64,000 bases of DNA from Jannaschia sp. S6380 (GTDB lineage Bacteria; Pseudomonadota; Alphaproteobacteria; Rhodobacterales; Rhodobacteraceae), in NCBI RefSeq assembly GCF_023015695.1, contig NZ_JALKAS010000002.1, forward strand, positions 516,501 through 580,500. Direction: 5' to 3'. The position numbers and the translations under genes were made by a program. Below are positions 38,045 through 46,232 of the stretch, one piece after another. The notes below the pieces were generated by a model, which had not been told where the DNA came from, ran no database searches, and was given only the letters and a program-made list of their open reading frames with translations. Each line of letters begins with the position of its first letter. Within the stretch, counting starts at the first letter, position 1.

Positions 38045-39298
38045 TCAGCGCAGCGCGCGCCCCTTGCGGATGGCGTCGTCGCCGAATCTGGCCCGGATCG
38101 CGTCGGCGGCCCGTTCGGCCCCCGCCCGCCGTGCCGCATCGGGGTCGAGCAGGTCGCCGGCCCGGTCGCCCTGCTGCGCGGCGACCAGGTCCGAGATGCC
38201 GACCCCGATCAGCCGCGTGGGCCCCGGCGGCCCGAGCGCATCGAAGAGCGCCCGCGCCTCGCGGTAGATGCGGTCCGCCATCTGCGTGGGGTCTGGCAGG
38301 GCGCGCCTGCGCGTCACGACCGCGAAATCGGCGTGCTTCAGCTTCAGCGTAACGACGCGCCCGGCAAGGTCGCGGGCCTTGGCGCGCGCCGAGACCTGTT
38401 CGGACAGGCGCCAGAGATGACCGTCGAGAATATCGGGATCGGACGTGTTCTCGTGGAACGTCGTCTCCTTCGAGATCGACTTGACCGGACGGTTGGCGCG
38501 CACGCTCCGTCTGTCCTCGCCCCGGGCGAGGTGCCAGAGGCGGTCGCCCATCGACCCGAAGCGGCGCATCAGGTCGGTACGGTCCCAACGGCGGATGTCG
38601 GCGATGGTCTCGATCCCCGCCTTGCGCAGCGTCTCCGCGCCGACCGTCCCGATTCCGAAGATGATGCCGACCTTGCGCGGCCCGAGGAACGCCTGCGTCT
38701 CGGCCCGTCCGATGACCGAGAAGCCCTGCGGCTTGTCCATGTCCGAGGCGATCTTGGCCAGGAACTTGTTATGGCTCAGCCCGATGGACCCGGTGATGCC
38801 GATCTCTTCCCGCATGCGACGCGTCAGGCGGTTCAACATCACCGCCGGCGGGGCGCCGTGGAGGCGTTCGGTACCGGTCAGGTCCATGAACGCCTCGTCC
38901 AGCGACAGCGGTTCGATCGCGGGGGTCAGCTCCTCCATCATGGCGCGGATTTTGCGGCTGATTTCGACGTAGAGGTCCATCCGGCCCTTGATGACGACAG
39001 CATCGGGGCAAAGCTCCAGCGCCTTGAACATCGGCATGGCCGAGCGGACGCCCCGGATCCGGGCGATGTAGCAGCACGTGGTGACGACTCCGCGCCGCCC
39101 GCCGCCGATGATGACCGGCTTGTCGGCCAGTTCCGGGCGGTCGCGTTTCTCGACGCTGGCATAGAAGGCGTCGCAATCCATATGGGCGATGCCCAGGTCG
39201 AACAACTCCGGATGCGTCAACACGCGCGGCGACCGGCAGACGGGGCAGCGTTTCGCGTCCTCGAACACGGTCGAGCATTGGCGGCAGAGGGCGGACAT
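38045..39298 (-). CDS. dinB: DNA polymerase IV (Y family) with N-terminal zinc ribbon
   Basis: A 417-residue translesion polymerase. Residues 5-22 hold a CxxC/CxxC zinc ribbon (CRQC and CPVC), an addition typical of this clade. The catalytic parts are IAHMDCDAFYASVEKRDRPE near residue 35 and EPLSLDEAFMDLTGTERL near residue 130 (acidic metal ligands). The little-finger domain ends the protein. GGGGGA lies just upstream of the ATG at 39298. It is convergent with the preceding hydrolase, with only one base between their stops. Confidence 0.93.
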   Translation of the reverse strand: MSALCRQCSTVFEDAKRCPVCRSPRVLTHPELFDLGIAHMDCDAFYASVEKRDRPELADKPVIIGGGRRGVVTTCCYIARIRGVRSAMPMFKALELCPDAVVIKGRMDLYVEISRKIRAMMEELTPAIEPLSLDEAFMDLTGTERLHGAPPAVMLNRLTRRMREEIGITGSIGLSHNKFLAKIASDMDKPQGFSVIGRAETQAFLGPRKVGIIFGIGTVGAETLRKAGIETIADIRRWDRTDLMRRFGSMGDRLWHLARGEDRRSVRANRPVKSISKETTFHENTSDPDILDGHLWRLSEQVSARAKARDLAGRVVTLKLKHADFAVVTRRRALPDPTQMADRIYREARALFDALGPPGPTRLIGVGISDLVAAQQGDRAGDLLDPDAARRAGAERAADAIRARFGDDAIRKGRALR

Positions 39299-39414
39299 TC
39301 CCCCATCTAACCAAGGCCGGCGCCGGCGCAAAGCCGCGCGTGGCCCGAGAGATGGGGAACCTGCGCCGCACCCATCGGCGTTTGTCTGCATACACCTGTA
39401 AACGGAGACCAATC

Positions 39415-39840
39415 ATGGCCAAGCCGACCACGACCACCCCGCCGCCCGCCCGTGACCCCCGTGACCCGGCCCTCGATCCCGCCGACCCGCGCGATCCCGC
39501 ACATGTCGAACCCACCGGCGCCCATGTCCCGCCGTCCGGATCCAGCCATGCCGCGGTCGAGGAGCCCAAGGACAAGTCGAGCATGAAGTGGCTCTGGATC
39601 GCCATCGCGGCCGTGATCGTGCTGCTGTTGCTGTTCTTCCTGCTGCCGGGTGATGTCGAGACCGTCGAGACCGACGCCGTCGTGCCCGCCGATGACGCCG
39701 TCGTCGTCGATACCGACGAGAGCGATGCCGAGGTCGTTGTCGTGCCCGAAGAGGCCGTGGACGGCGATGCGGTCACCGTCGAGGGCGCCAGCGACGACGC
39801 CGTCACCGGGACCGTGCCGATCACGCCGGTCGAGGAATGA
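39415..39840 (+). CDS. Single-pass protein with Pro-rich head and acidic tail
   Basis: A 141-residue protein starting MAKPTTTTPPPARDPRDPAL after an ACGGAG site. Residues 1-60 are Pro/Asp-rich, residues 62-80 form one membrane span (WLWIAIAAVIVLLLLFFLLP), and residues 81-141 are an Asp/Glu/Val-rich tail. No family is recognised. It overlaps the next small membrane protein gene by 4 bases and lies upstream of the SPFH/NfeD pair. Confidence 0.65.
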   Translation: MAKPTTTTPPPARDPRDPALDPADPRDPAHVEPTGAHVPPSGSSHAAVEEPKDKSSMKWLWIAIAAVIVLLLLFFLLPGDVETVETDAVVPADDAVVVDTDESDAEVVVVPEEAVDGDAVTVEGASDDAVTGTVPITPVEE

Positions 39841-40061
39841 GCGACCGCGATCGTGCCCCCGGCGGGCGCGATCTGGCGCCCGAGGACGTGGCCCCGCACC
39901 GGGGCCGCGCCACCGCCGGTTTCGTCGTGTTCGCCCTGGTCGTCGTGGCCGTCCTGGCGATCGTGTTCCTCTGGGCCGACGATGCGCCCGACCTGTCGTC
40001 GGACGAGCCCGCGCCGATCGTGACCGACGACGATGCACCCGCGGGCGATCTGGGCAATTAG
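39837..40061 (+). CDS. Small single-pass protein with acidic tail
   Basis: A 74-residue protein: a charged head (SDRDRAPGGRDLAPEDVAPH), one span (ATAGFVVFALVVVAVLAIVF) and a short Asp/Pro-rich tail. It starts inside the stop of the preceding gene (ATGA) and ends 43 bases before a palindromic terminator. Function unknown. Confidence 0.65.
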   Translation: MSDRDRAPGGRDLAPEDVAPHRGRATAGFVVFALVVVAVLAIVFLWADDAPDLSSDEPAPIVTDDDAPAGDLGN

Positions 40062-40104
40062 ATGGCGACTGCGCCCGGCGTGCCACAGATGCGGTCCGCG
40101 TTTG

Positions 40105-40134
40105 GGGGATGATCCGATCGGATCATCCCCTTTT
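40105..40134 (+). terminator. Terminator with a 26-base perfect palindrome
   Basis: GGGGATGATCC-GATC-GGATCATCCCC is a perfect inverted repeat at 40105-40130 followed by TTTT. It fits a plus-strand terminator for the two small membrane protein genes. Confidence 0.7.
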
Positions 40135-40189
40135 CCGTGCCGGGTACCTATCTGGAACCTGAAACGCGGTTGAACGGTGATCGACGGAC

Positions 40190-41077
40190 ATGGAACAGGA
40201 CCTCATGAACTTCTTGGGCGAGAACGCGGTGCTTATCGGCCTCGCGATCTTCGTGGTGCTCTGCATTCTGTTGGGCGTCCGCATCGTGCCGCAGTCGCAG
40301 AAATTCGTGGTGGAGCGGTTCGGACGCCTGCGCAGCGTACTGGGTCCGGGGATCAACCTGATCGTGCCGTTCCTCGACAAGGTTGCGCACCGCATCAGCA
40401 TCCTGGAACGCCAGCTTCCCAATGCCGAGCAGGATGCCATCACCCGCGACAACGTGCTCGTCCAGGTCGAGACGAGCGTGTTCTATCGCATCCTGCAGCC
40501 CGAAAAGACCGTTTACCGCATCCGTGACGTGGACGCCGCGATCGCGACCACCGTGGCCGGCATCGTGCGCGCCGAAATCGGCATGATGGAACTGGACGAG
40601 GTACAGTCGAACCGGTCCGAGGTGATCTCCAAGATCAAGGCGCAGGTCGCCGACGCCGTCGACGACTGGGGAATCGAAGTGACGCGCGCTGAGATCCTGG
40701 ACGTCAACCTGGATGAACAGACGCGCGATGCGATGCTGCAGCAGCTCAACGCCGAACGGGCCCGCCGCGCGCAGGTGACCGAGGCCGAGGGCAAGCGCCG
40801 CGCCGTGGAACTGGCCGCCGATGCCGAGCTTTACGCCGCCGAGCAGACGGCCAAGGCCCGCCGGATCGCCGCCGATGCCGAAGCCTATGCCACCGAGGTC
40901 GTGGCACGCGCCATCGCCGACAACGGGCTGGAGGCGGCGCAGTACCAGGTCGCGCTCAAGCAGGTCGAGGCGCTGACCGCGCTGGGCAAGGGGAACGGGT
41001 CGCAGACGGTCGTGGTCCCAGCCTCGGCGCTCGATGCGTTCGGCGAGGCGTTCCGCATGCTCAAGGGGCGCGCGTAA
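40190..41077 (+). CDS. qmcA: SPFH/band-7 family membrane protein (QmcA type)
   Basis: A 295-residue stomatin-like protein. One N-terminal span (about 12-30) is followed by the SPFH domain (VPQSQKFVVERFGRLRSVLG, then ITRDNVLVQVETSVFYRI) and a coiled coil rich in Ala/Glu/Arg (about 175-250). Such proteins form large membrane microdomain cages and control proteases. Its partner NfeD gene overlaps by one base, the standard pairing. Confidence 0.92.
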   Translation: MEQDLMNFLGENAVLIGLAIFVVLCILLGVRIVPQSQKFVVERFGRLRSVLGPGINLIVPFLDKVAHRISILERQLPNAEQDAITRDNVLVQVETSVFYRILQPEKTVYRIRDVDAAIATTVAGIVRAEIGMMELDEVQSNRSEVISKIKAQVADAVDDWGIEVTRAEILDVNLDEQTRDAMLQQLNAERARRAQVTEAEGKRRAVELAADAELYAAEQTAKARRIAADAEAYATEVVARAIADNGLEAAQYQVALKQVEALTALGKGNGSQTVVVPASALDAFGEAFRMLKGRA

Positions 41078-41361
41078 TGTGGGCGGCGTGGTGGTTCTGG
41101 GCGGTCGTCGCCGTCATCCTGGCCATCCTGGAAGTGGTCGCGCCGACCTATATCCTGCTGGGTTTCGCGCTGGGCGCGGCAATCGTCGCGCTGGGCCTGG
41201 TCTTCGGCATCCTCGGCGCGCTGGCGGGTACGACTTACGGGCTGGCCTGGCTTCTGCTGATCTTCGCGCTGGTCTCGCTGGTCGCATGGCTTGGGCTGCG
41301 GGCCGTGTTCGGTCGTTCCGGGCAGTCATCCCAGACCTTCGACCGCGACATCAACGATTGA
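41077..41361 (+). CDS. NfeD-like membrane protein (short form)
   Basis: A 94-residue protein with a Trp-rich start (MWAAWWFWAVVAVILAILEV) and two to three spans, ending in SSQTFDRDIND. It has the NfeD membrane part but lacks the C-terminal OB-fold domain of about 70 residues that longer NfeD proteins carry. It acts with the adjacent SPFH protein in the membrane. Confidence 0.82.
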   Translation: MWAAWWFWAVVAVILAILEVVAPTYILLGFALGAAIVALGLVFGILGALAGTTYGLAWLLLIFALVSLVAWLGLRAVFGRSGQSSQTFDRDIND

Positions 41362-41443
41362 CCGCGTCCACCTGACGCGGGCTCCGATGGAACGCGGCGC
41401 GGGCCGGGCCGGTTCACCTTCTGCCACATGACAGGAGATGAGC

Positions 41444-41680
41444 ATGGTCAGGGAACCCGACGACGCGCCGGTGCCGGAGAAGTCCAAAAAGAACTATTAC
41501 ATCGGTCTGGTGGTCGCCATTCTGATCGGCGCGGTCCTGGTGATCTTCGTGTTGCCGAACCTCTATTTCCTGACCGACGAGGGCCCCGCCGTCGACGATG
41601 TCGAAGGGATCGTGCTGCCCGACGAGGATGGCCTGGTGGATGGCGACGGCGATCCGATCGCGCCTATCGCGAACGAATAG
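41444..41680 (+). CDS. Small single-pass protein with acidic tail (third copy of this architecture)
   Basis: A 78-residue protein: a short head (MVREPDDAPVPEKSKKNYY), one span (IGLVVAILIGAVLVIFVLP) and an acidic tail (DDVEGIVLPDEDGLVDGDGD). ATG 41444 is preferred to 41438 because AGGAG (41433-41437) is then 6 bases upstream. Its 3' end overlaps the convergent pyrF gene by 17 bases. Unknown function; the layout resembles the two small proteins upstream of the SPFH gene. Confidence 0.6.
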   Translation: MVREPDDAPVPEKSKKNYYIGLVVAILIGAVLVIFVLPNLYFLTDEGPAVDDVEGIVLPDEDGLVDGDGDPIAPIANE

Positions 41681-42380
41681 GCGCAGGCAGTTCGGCCAGG
41701 ATCGCCCGTGTCGCCGCGCACGGGTCGTCGGCCGCGTGGATCGGTCGCCCGACGACGATATGGTCCGCCCCGGCGGCGATGGCATCGGCGGGCGTGGTGA
41801 CCCGCTTCTGGTCCCCGCGCGCGGAACCCGTCGGACGAACGCCTGGCGTCACGATCAATCGCCCGTCAGCCTCGGGCAGGGCGCGAATCATCGCGGCCTC
41901 GTGCGGTGAGGCGATCACGCCGTCGGCGCCGGCCTCGAACGCACGGGCGGCGCGGGTGGTGACGATGTCCGAGACATCGCCCGGCACGATCAGACCCGCG
42001 TCCAGATCCGCGCGGTCGAGCGATGTCAGCACGGTCACGGCCAGGATGTGCATCGACCCCTTCGTCTGCGCCGCCGCACGGACGACATGCGGGTCGCCCT
42101 GAACGGTCAGGAAATCGAGGTCGAACCGCGCGAGGCCGCGTACCGCCGCCTCGACCGTGGCGCCGATGTCGAACAGTTTCATGTCGAGGAAGATGCGCTT
42201 GCCGTGTTCCGATTTCAGTTCGTTCGCAAGGGCCAGACCGCCGCCCGTCAGCATGCCGAGACCGATCTTGTAGAAGGAGACCTCGGGGCCCAGACGCTCG
42301 GCCAGCGTCAGGCCGGCATGGGCATCGGGGACGTCCAGCGCGACGATCAGTCGGTCGTCGGATGACGGGTGAGGGGACAT
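41664..42380 (-). CDS. pyrF: Orotidine 5'-phosphate decarboxylase
   Basis: A 238-residue TIM-barrel enzyme for the last step of UMP synthesis. The catalytic Asp66-Lys68-Asp71 triad is in FLDMKLFDIGATV; N-terminal VALDVPDAH and C-terminal ITPGVR-type VTPGVRPTGSARGDQKRV bind phosphate. GGAGG lies 5 bases upstream of the start. Confidence 0.95.
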   Translation of the reverse strand: MSPHPSSDDRLIVALDVPDAHAGLTLAERLGPEVSFYKIGLGMLTGGGLALANELKSEHGKRIFLDMKLFDIGATVEAAVRGLARFDLDFLTVQGDPHVVRAAAQTKGSMHILAVTVLTSLDRADLDAGLIVPGDVSDIVTTRAARAFEAGADGVIASPHEAAMIRALPEADGRLIVTPGVRPTGSARGDQKRVTTPADAIAAGADHIVVGRPIHAADDPCAATRAILAELPAPIRSR

Positions 42381-42444
42381 GGCAACCTCCGGGCAGTCGG
42401 CCCGGCGGACCTAGGGGACCGGTGCAGTCCTGTCCAGCGGCGCT

Positions 42445-42633
42445 TCAGTGCGCGGCGATCCCGGCCAAGGCACGCACGGCCTGTCCGTGGGTCCAAGTCG
42501 GGTCGCCGCGAACCTTGCAGACACGACGGGTGAGGACGCCATTCGCGGCCCGGCATATCGCGACGCCCTCGTAGCGGGCATCGAGATAGTTGAAGCGAAC
42601 GGCTTCGATGCGGATCACGCGTGGGACGATCAT
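42445..42633 (-). CDS. Small protein of unknown function downstream of the EVE gene
   Basis: A 62-residue protein starting MIVPRVIRIEAVRFNYLDAR, with two Cys residues (AICRA and RVCKV). The ribosome site AGGAGG lies 7 bases upstream, which supports a real gene. I believe similar short proteins occur beside these genes in related bacteria but cannot name a family. It is 56 bases after the EVE gene. Confidence 0.55.
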   Translation of the reverse strand: MIVPRVIRIEAVRFNYLDARYEGVAICRAANGVLTRRVCKVRGDPTWTHGQAVRALAGIAAH

Positions 42634-42689
42634 CGGTCGGCCTCCTGGTTCTCGACGAACGCGGCGCGGACGCCGACGGTTTCATCGTC

Positions 42690-43106
42690 TCAGGACAACC
42701 CGCCCATCTCACAGATAAGGCGCCATTCTTTTTCGGTCACAGGCTGCACGGAGAGGCGGCTGTTCCTGACCAGGACCATATCCGACAATTCCGGCGTTTC
42801 CTTGACGCGGGCCAGTGGAACCGGTGTCGGCAAGGGGGCGAGTGCGCGGATGTCGACGCAGTCCCACCTGTCGTCATCGGTGGTGGAATCGCGATGCGCG
42901 GTCGCGCAGATCTCAACCGTGCCGACGATCGCCCGCGCGTCCTGACTGTGATAGAAGAACCCGCGATCGCCCATGGCCATCTCGCGCATGTGGTTGCGCG
43001 CCTGATAGTTGCGAACGCCGTTCCATTCCTCGCCCATGTCGCCCTTGGCGACTTGGTCGTCCCAAGACCAGACCGAAGGCTCCGACTTGAAGAGCCAGTA
43101 CTTCAC
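42690..43106 (-). CDS. EVE domain protein
   Basis: A 138-residue PUA-like fold protein that binds modified bases in DNA or RNA. The start VKYWLFKSEPSVWSWDDQVA and the middle GVRNYQARNHMREMAMGDRG and FFYHSQDARAIVGTVEI are diagnostic for the EVE family (thymocyte nuclear protein 1 type). GTG at 43106 overlaps the YciI stop as GTGA, so I choose it. Confidence 0.9.
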   Translation of the reverse strand: MKYWLFKSEPSVWSWDDQVAKGDMGEEWNGVRNYQARNHMREMAMGDRGFFYHSQDARAIVGTVEICATAHRDSTTDDDRWDCVDIRALAPLPTPVPLARVKETPELSDMVLVRNSRLSVQPVTEKEWRLICEMGGLS

Positions 43107-43384
43107 CGGTCGATCACCCGGTTCCAGGTCTCGATCCGAACGTCGGCGAAAAGCCCGGCGCGGGCATAGGGGTCGCCGGCCACGAAGGCCTCGACATGGG
43201 TGCGGCTGTCGGTGTCGAACACGATCAGCGAGCCGGTCATCTCGCCCGAGGGACCGATCAGCGGGCCGGCCTGGATCACGAGCGGATCGGCCCGGAGATA
43301 CTCGAGATGCGCCTCGCGATTCTCCTTTCGTACGCTCAGGTGGTCGGGTTTGTCGGTGCAGATAAGGGCATGAAGCATGGTCAT
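43103..43384 (-). CDS. YciI family protein
   Basis: A 93-residue ferredoxin-like fold protein with the YciI pattern: ALICTDKPDHLSVRKENREA, HLEYL, IQAGPLIGPSGEMTGSLIVF and a His/Asp pair (VRKENREAHLEYL; AGDPYARAGLF). YciI proteins are thought to be small enzymes; the reaction is unknown. Translation begins at 43384 or at the second Met at 43378. It overlaps gpsA and the EVE gene by 4 bases each. Confidence 0.88.
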   Translation of the reverse strand: MTMLHALICTDKPDHLSVRKENREAHLEYLRADPLVIQAGPLIGPSGEMTGSLIVFDTDSRTHVEAFVAGDPYARAGLFADVRIETWNRVIDR

Positions 43385-44331
43385 TCGGTCCTGAGGTCGC
43401 GGTCGAGCAGGGTGCGCATCGCATCCTTGACCGTTGCGCGGCCGGCGACAAGGTCGTCGGTCGCCTGCGTCACCGGCATGTCGAGCCCCCGGTCACGCGC
43501 CAGGCGCAACACGGCGGTAGCCGTGGCGACGCCCTCGGTCGTGGTGTTCGCGGGTGGATCGCCGCGCCCGAGTGCGTATCCCAGCGCGAAGTTTCGCGAC
43601 GCGGGCGAGGCGCAGGTCAGCGCGAGGTCGCCCAGGCCAGACAGCCCCATCAGCGTCGCGCGCCGCGCCCCCGCGGCTTCGGCGAAGCGCATGATCTCGG
43701 CCATGCCGCGCGTCATCAGGGCGGCCCGCGCCGATTCGCCCAGACCCGCGCCGATCGCCGCGCCGCAGGCAATGGCGACCACGTTCTTGAGCGCGCCGCC
43801 AAGCTCCACCCCGGTCACGTCCGTGGTCCGGTAAAGCCGCAGGACGGGCGTCGACAGGGCCGTCTGCAACGACCGTCCGACCCCGTCATCCGCGCACCCC
43901 AGCGACAGGGCCGTCGGCAGGCCCCGCGCGATGTCGTCGGCGAAGCTCGGCCCCGAAAGGATCGCCGGTATGGCGCCGGGAACCGCATCGCGCAGGATCG
44001 CCGTCGCGCCGTTCAAGGTTGCGAGGTCCAACCCCTTGCAGGCCGCGACGATATGGGCGGGCCCCAGGCGCAGACCCGGAAGGACGATCGCGATGGTCTG
44101 CATCGGCAGAGCCACGAGGATCGTGTCGCACACCCGCAGATCGTCGATGTCGCCGGTCGCGATGACGCCATCGGGCAGGGGCGCTTCGGGCAGCCGGGGC
44201 AGGCGCCGGGATTGCCGCGCCGCCGCCATGCCTTTGGCGTCGCGCCCCCAGAGACGGATCTCGGCGCCGCTGCGCGCGAGGGCGATCGACAGCGCGGCCC
44301 CGAACGCGCCGGCCCCGCAAACGCCGATCAT
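43381..44331 (-). CDS. gpsA: Glycerol-3-phosphate dehydrogenase [NAD(P)+]
   Basis: A 316-residue cytoplasmic enzyme that makes sn-glycerol 3-phosphate for phospholipids. NAD(P) motif [20 protein letters not shown] at the N-terminus, AACKGLD and the catalytic region [20 protein letters not shown] near residue 175 (Lys). The start at 44331 is inside the tsaD stop overlap; the frame upstream is not needed. Confidence 0.94.
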   Translation of the reverse strand: MIGVCGAGAFGAALSIALARSGAEIRLWGRDAKGMAAARQSRRLPRLPEAPLPDGVIATGDIDDLRVCDTILVALPMQTIAIVLPGLRLGPAHIVAACKGLDLATLNGATAILRDAVPGAIPAILSGPSFADDIARGLPTALSLGCADDGVGRSLQTALSTPVLRLYRTTDVTGVELGGALKNVVAIACGAAIGAGLGESARAALMTRGMAEIMRFAEAAGARRATLMGLSGLGDLALTCASPASRNFALGYALGRGDPPANTTTEGVATATAVLRLARDRGLDMPVTQATDDLVAGRATVKDAMRTLLDRDLRTE

Positions 44332-45407
44332 GCCTTGGCCCCGCGCTTGCCCGACCCCAGCATCGGCGCGGACGCCTGATCGAGGGGCCATCGCGGACGG
44401 GCGGCCAGCGACAGGTCGTCGAACCGTCCGCTGTCAAACCGCTCGATCCCGGTCCAGGCGATCATCGCGGCGTTGTCGGTGCACAGCGCCTGTGGCGGCG
44501 CGACGAAGGGCAGGCCGCGTTCCGCCGCGACGGCCGCCAGCGCGTCGCGCAGCGACCGGTTGGCGGCGACCCCGCCGGCGACGGCGAAGGCCGTCACCTC
44601 GCCGGACGCCAGCGCGCGGCGCGATTTCTCGGCCAGGACGTCGCGGATGGCGGCCTGGAATCCCGCGCAGATGTCGGCGCGCGCCGCCCGGGGCAGGCCA
44701 CCATTCCGCGCGACCTGGGCGTCGCGCGCACGCAGCACGGCGGTCTTGAGCCCGGAGAAGGACATGTCGCACCCGGCCCGGTCCAACAGCGGGCGGGGCA
44801 GGGATGTGGGATCCGTACCATCGCGCGCGCAGGCCTCGACGGCCGGACCACCCGGTTGCGGCAGGCCGAGAAGCCGCGCCACCTTGTCGAACGCCTCGCC
44901 GGGGGCATCGTCGATCGTGCCGCCAAGGCGGACGAAGGTTTCCGGCCCCTCGACCCGCAGGAACTGGCAGTGTCCGCCCGAAACCAGAAGCATCAGGTAC
45001 GGAAAGGCCACCCCGTCCGTCAGGCGCGGCGTCAGCGCGTGTCCGGCCAGATGGTTCACGCCCAGAAGGGGCAGGCCGGTCGCCGCCGACAGGGCCTTGG
45101 CGCACATCACGCCCGCCAGCACGCCGCCGATCAGACCGGGCCCCGAAGTGACGGCGACGCCAGCGCAATCGGTCAGCGACAGGCCGGCCTCGGTCAACGC
45201 GCGTTCGACCGCGATGTCGATCTTCTCGGCATGGGCGCGGGCGGCGATTTCGGGGACCACGCCACCGAAGGCGGCATGCAGGTCGTCCTGTCGCAAGACG
45301 ACATTCGACAGGATCGTCCCGCGCCCTGTCGCGTCGCGTCGCACGACGGCGGCGGCCGTGTCGTCGCAGGAGCTTTCGAGCCCCAGTATCGTCAGCTCTT
45401 GTGCCAT
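44328..45407 (-). CDS. tsaD: tRNA N6-adenosine threonylcarbamoyltransferase
   Basis: A 359-residue ASKHA-fold enzyme that transfers the threonylcarbamoyl group to A37 of ANN-decoding tRNAs. Start [15 protein letters not shown], metal ligands His119 and His123 in [16 protein letters not shown] and the nucleotide motif [13 protein letters not shown] late in the protein. It heads the tsaD-gpsA-YciI-EVE cluster, whose genes overlap by 4 bases each. Confidence 0.95.
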   Translation of the reverse strand: MAQELTILGLESSCDDTAAAVVRRDATGRGTILSNVVLRQDDLHAAFGGVVPEIAARAHAEKIDIAVERALTEAGLSLTDCAGVAVTSGPGLIGGVLAGVMCAKALSAATGLPLLGVNHLAGHALTPRLTDGVAFPYLMLLVSGGHCQFLRVEGPETFVRLGGTIDDAPGEAFDKVARLLGLPQPGGPAVEACARDGTDPTSLPRPLLDRAGCDMSFSGLKTAVLRARDAQVARNGGLPRAARADICAGFQAAIRDVLAEKSRRALASGEVTAFAVAGGVAANRSLRDALAAVAAERGLPFVAPPQALCTDNAAMIAWTGIERFDSGRFDDLSLAARPRWPLDQASAPMLGSGKRGAKA

Positions 45408-45462
45408 TGCGCATCCGGGTCCAGTCTTCGGCCCCGTCTATCGCCTGGCTCCGGGGGGAACA

Positions 45463-46170
45463 ATGCGACCGCTGCCGATCCTGCTGACCCGCCCCGAGGC
45501 GCAGGCCCGCGCGCTGGCCGTGCGCCTGGCGGAGGCCGGGGCCGGGCGGATCGTGATCTCGCCGCTACTGCGCATCGTGCCCGTGGGCCGGCTGCCCCCG
45601 GCGCCAGAGGCGGTGCTGCTGACATCGGCCAACGCAGTCGCGGTCTGGCGCGAGCTGGGCGGACCGCGCGGTTTGCCGGCCTGGGTCGTGGGATACGGAA
45701 CGGCCGATCTGGCGCGTGCCGCGGGGTTCGAACTGCGCGGCGTGGCCGAGGATGCCGACGGCCTGGCGAGGCTGGTTCCCGACGATGCGCCGCCACTCGT
45801 GCATCTGCGCGGCCGGGTTCAGCGCGGAGATCTTCCGGCCCGGTTGCGGGGCCGCGGACTGTCCGCGACCGACGCGGTGATCTACGACCAGGTCGCCCGG
45901 CCCCTGACGGCCGAGGCGCGGCAGGCGATCCTCGGCGGTGCGGTGCTGGCGCCGCTCTACTCGCCGCGCACGGCCGCCCTTCTGGCGGAGATGTGCCCCC
46001 CCGGTGGATTGGCGAACCTTCGTCCGATCGCCTTGAGCGAAGCCGTGGCCCAGGCCTTGCCGGTGCCCCCCGTCGCGACCGCCGATCGGCCCGACGGAGC
46101 ATCCATGATGCGCGCCATCCTTGCGAATTTGCGTCTATCTGCTGTTGAGGGGGGCGGGGGGACGGTCTAG
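45463..46170 (+). CDS. hemD: Uroporphyrinogen-III synthase
   Basis: A 235-residue protein with weak but clear HemD features: N-terminal ILLTRPEAQARALAVRLAEA, then VLLTSANAVAVWRELGG and a C-terminal VLAPLYSPRTAALLAEM with LRPIALSEAVAQAL. The enzyme cyclises hydroxymethylbilane in tetrapyrrole synthesis. The order hemD, mitofilin-like, hemY-like is usual in this family. GGGGGGAA precedes the ATG. Confidence 0.88.
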   Translation: MRPLPILLTRPEAQARALAVRLAEAGAGRIVISPLLRIVPVGRLPPAPEAVLLTSANAVAVWRELGGPRGLPAWVVGYGTADLARAAGFELRGVAEDADGLARLVPDDAPPLVHLRGRVQRGDLPARLRGRGLSATDAVIYDQVARPLTAEARQAILGGAVLAPLYSPRTAALLAEMCPPGGLANLRPIALSEAVAQALPVPPVATADRPDGASMMRAILANLRLSAVEGGGGTV

Positions 46171-46232
46171 GTATTATCGGACCGGCCCGGGTTTACCCCC
46201 CGGGACAGGTCATCAGGCGGGAGGGGGACGTT

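Noticed and set aside
40110..40138. TGATCC inside the palindrome as a RpoE promoter
   Set aside because: The -10 position reads TCCGT; the sequence is better explained as a terminator.
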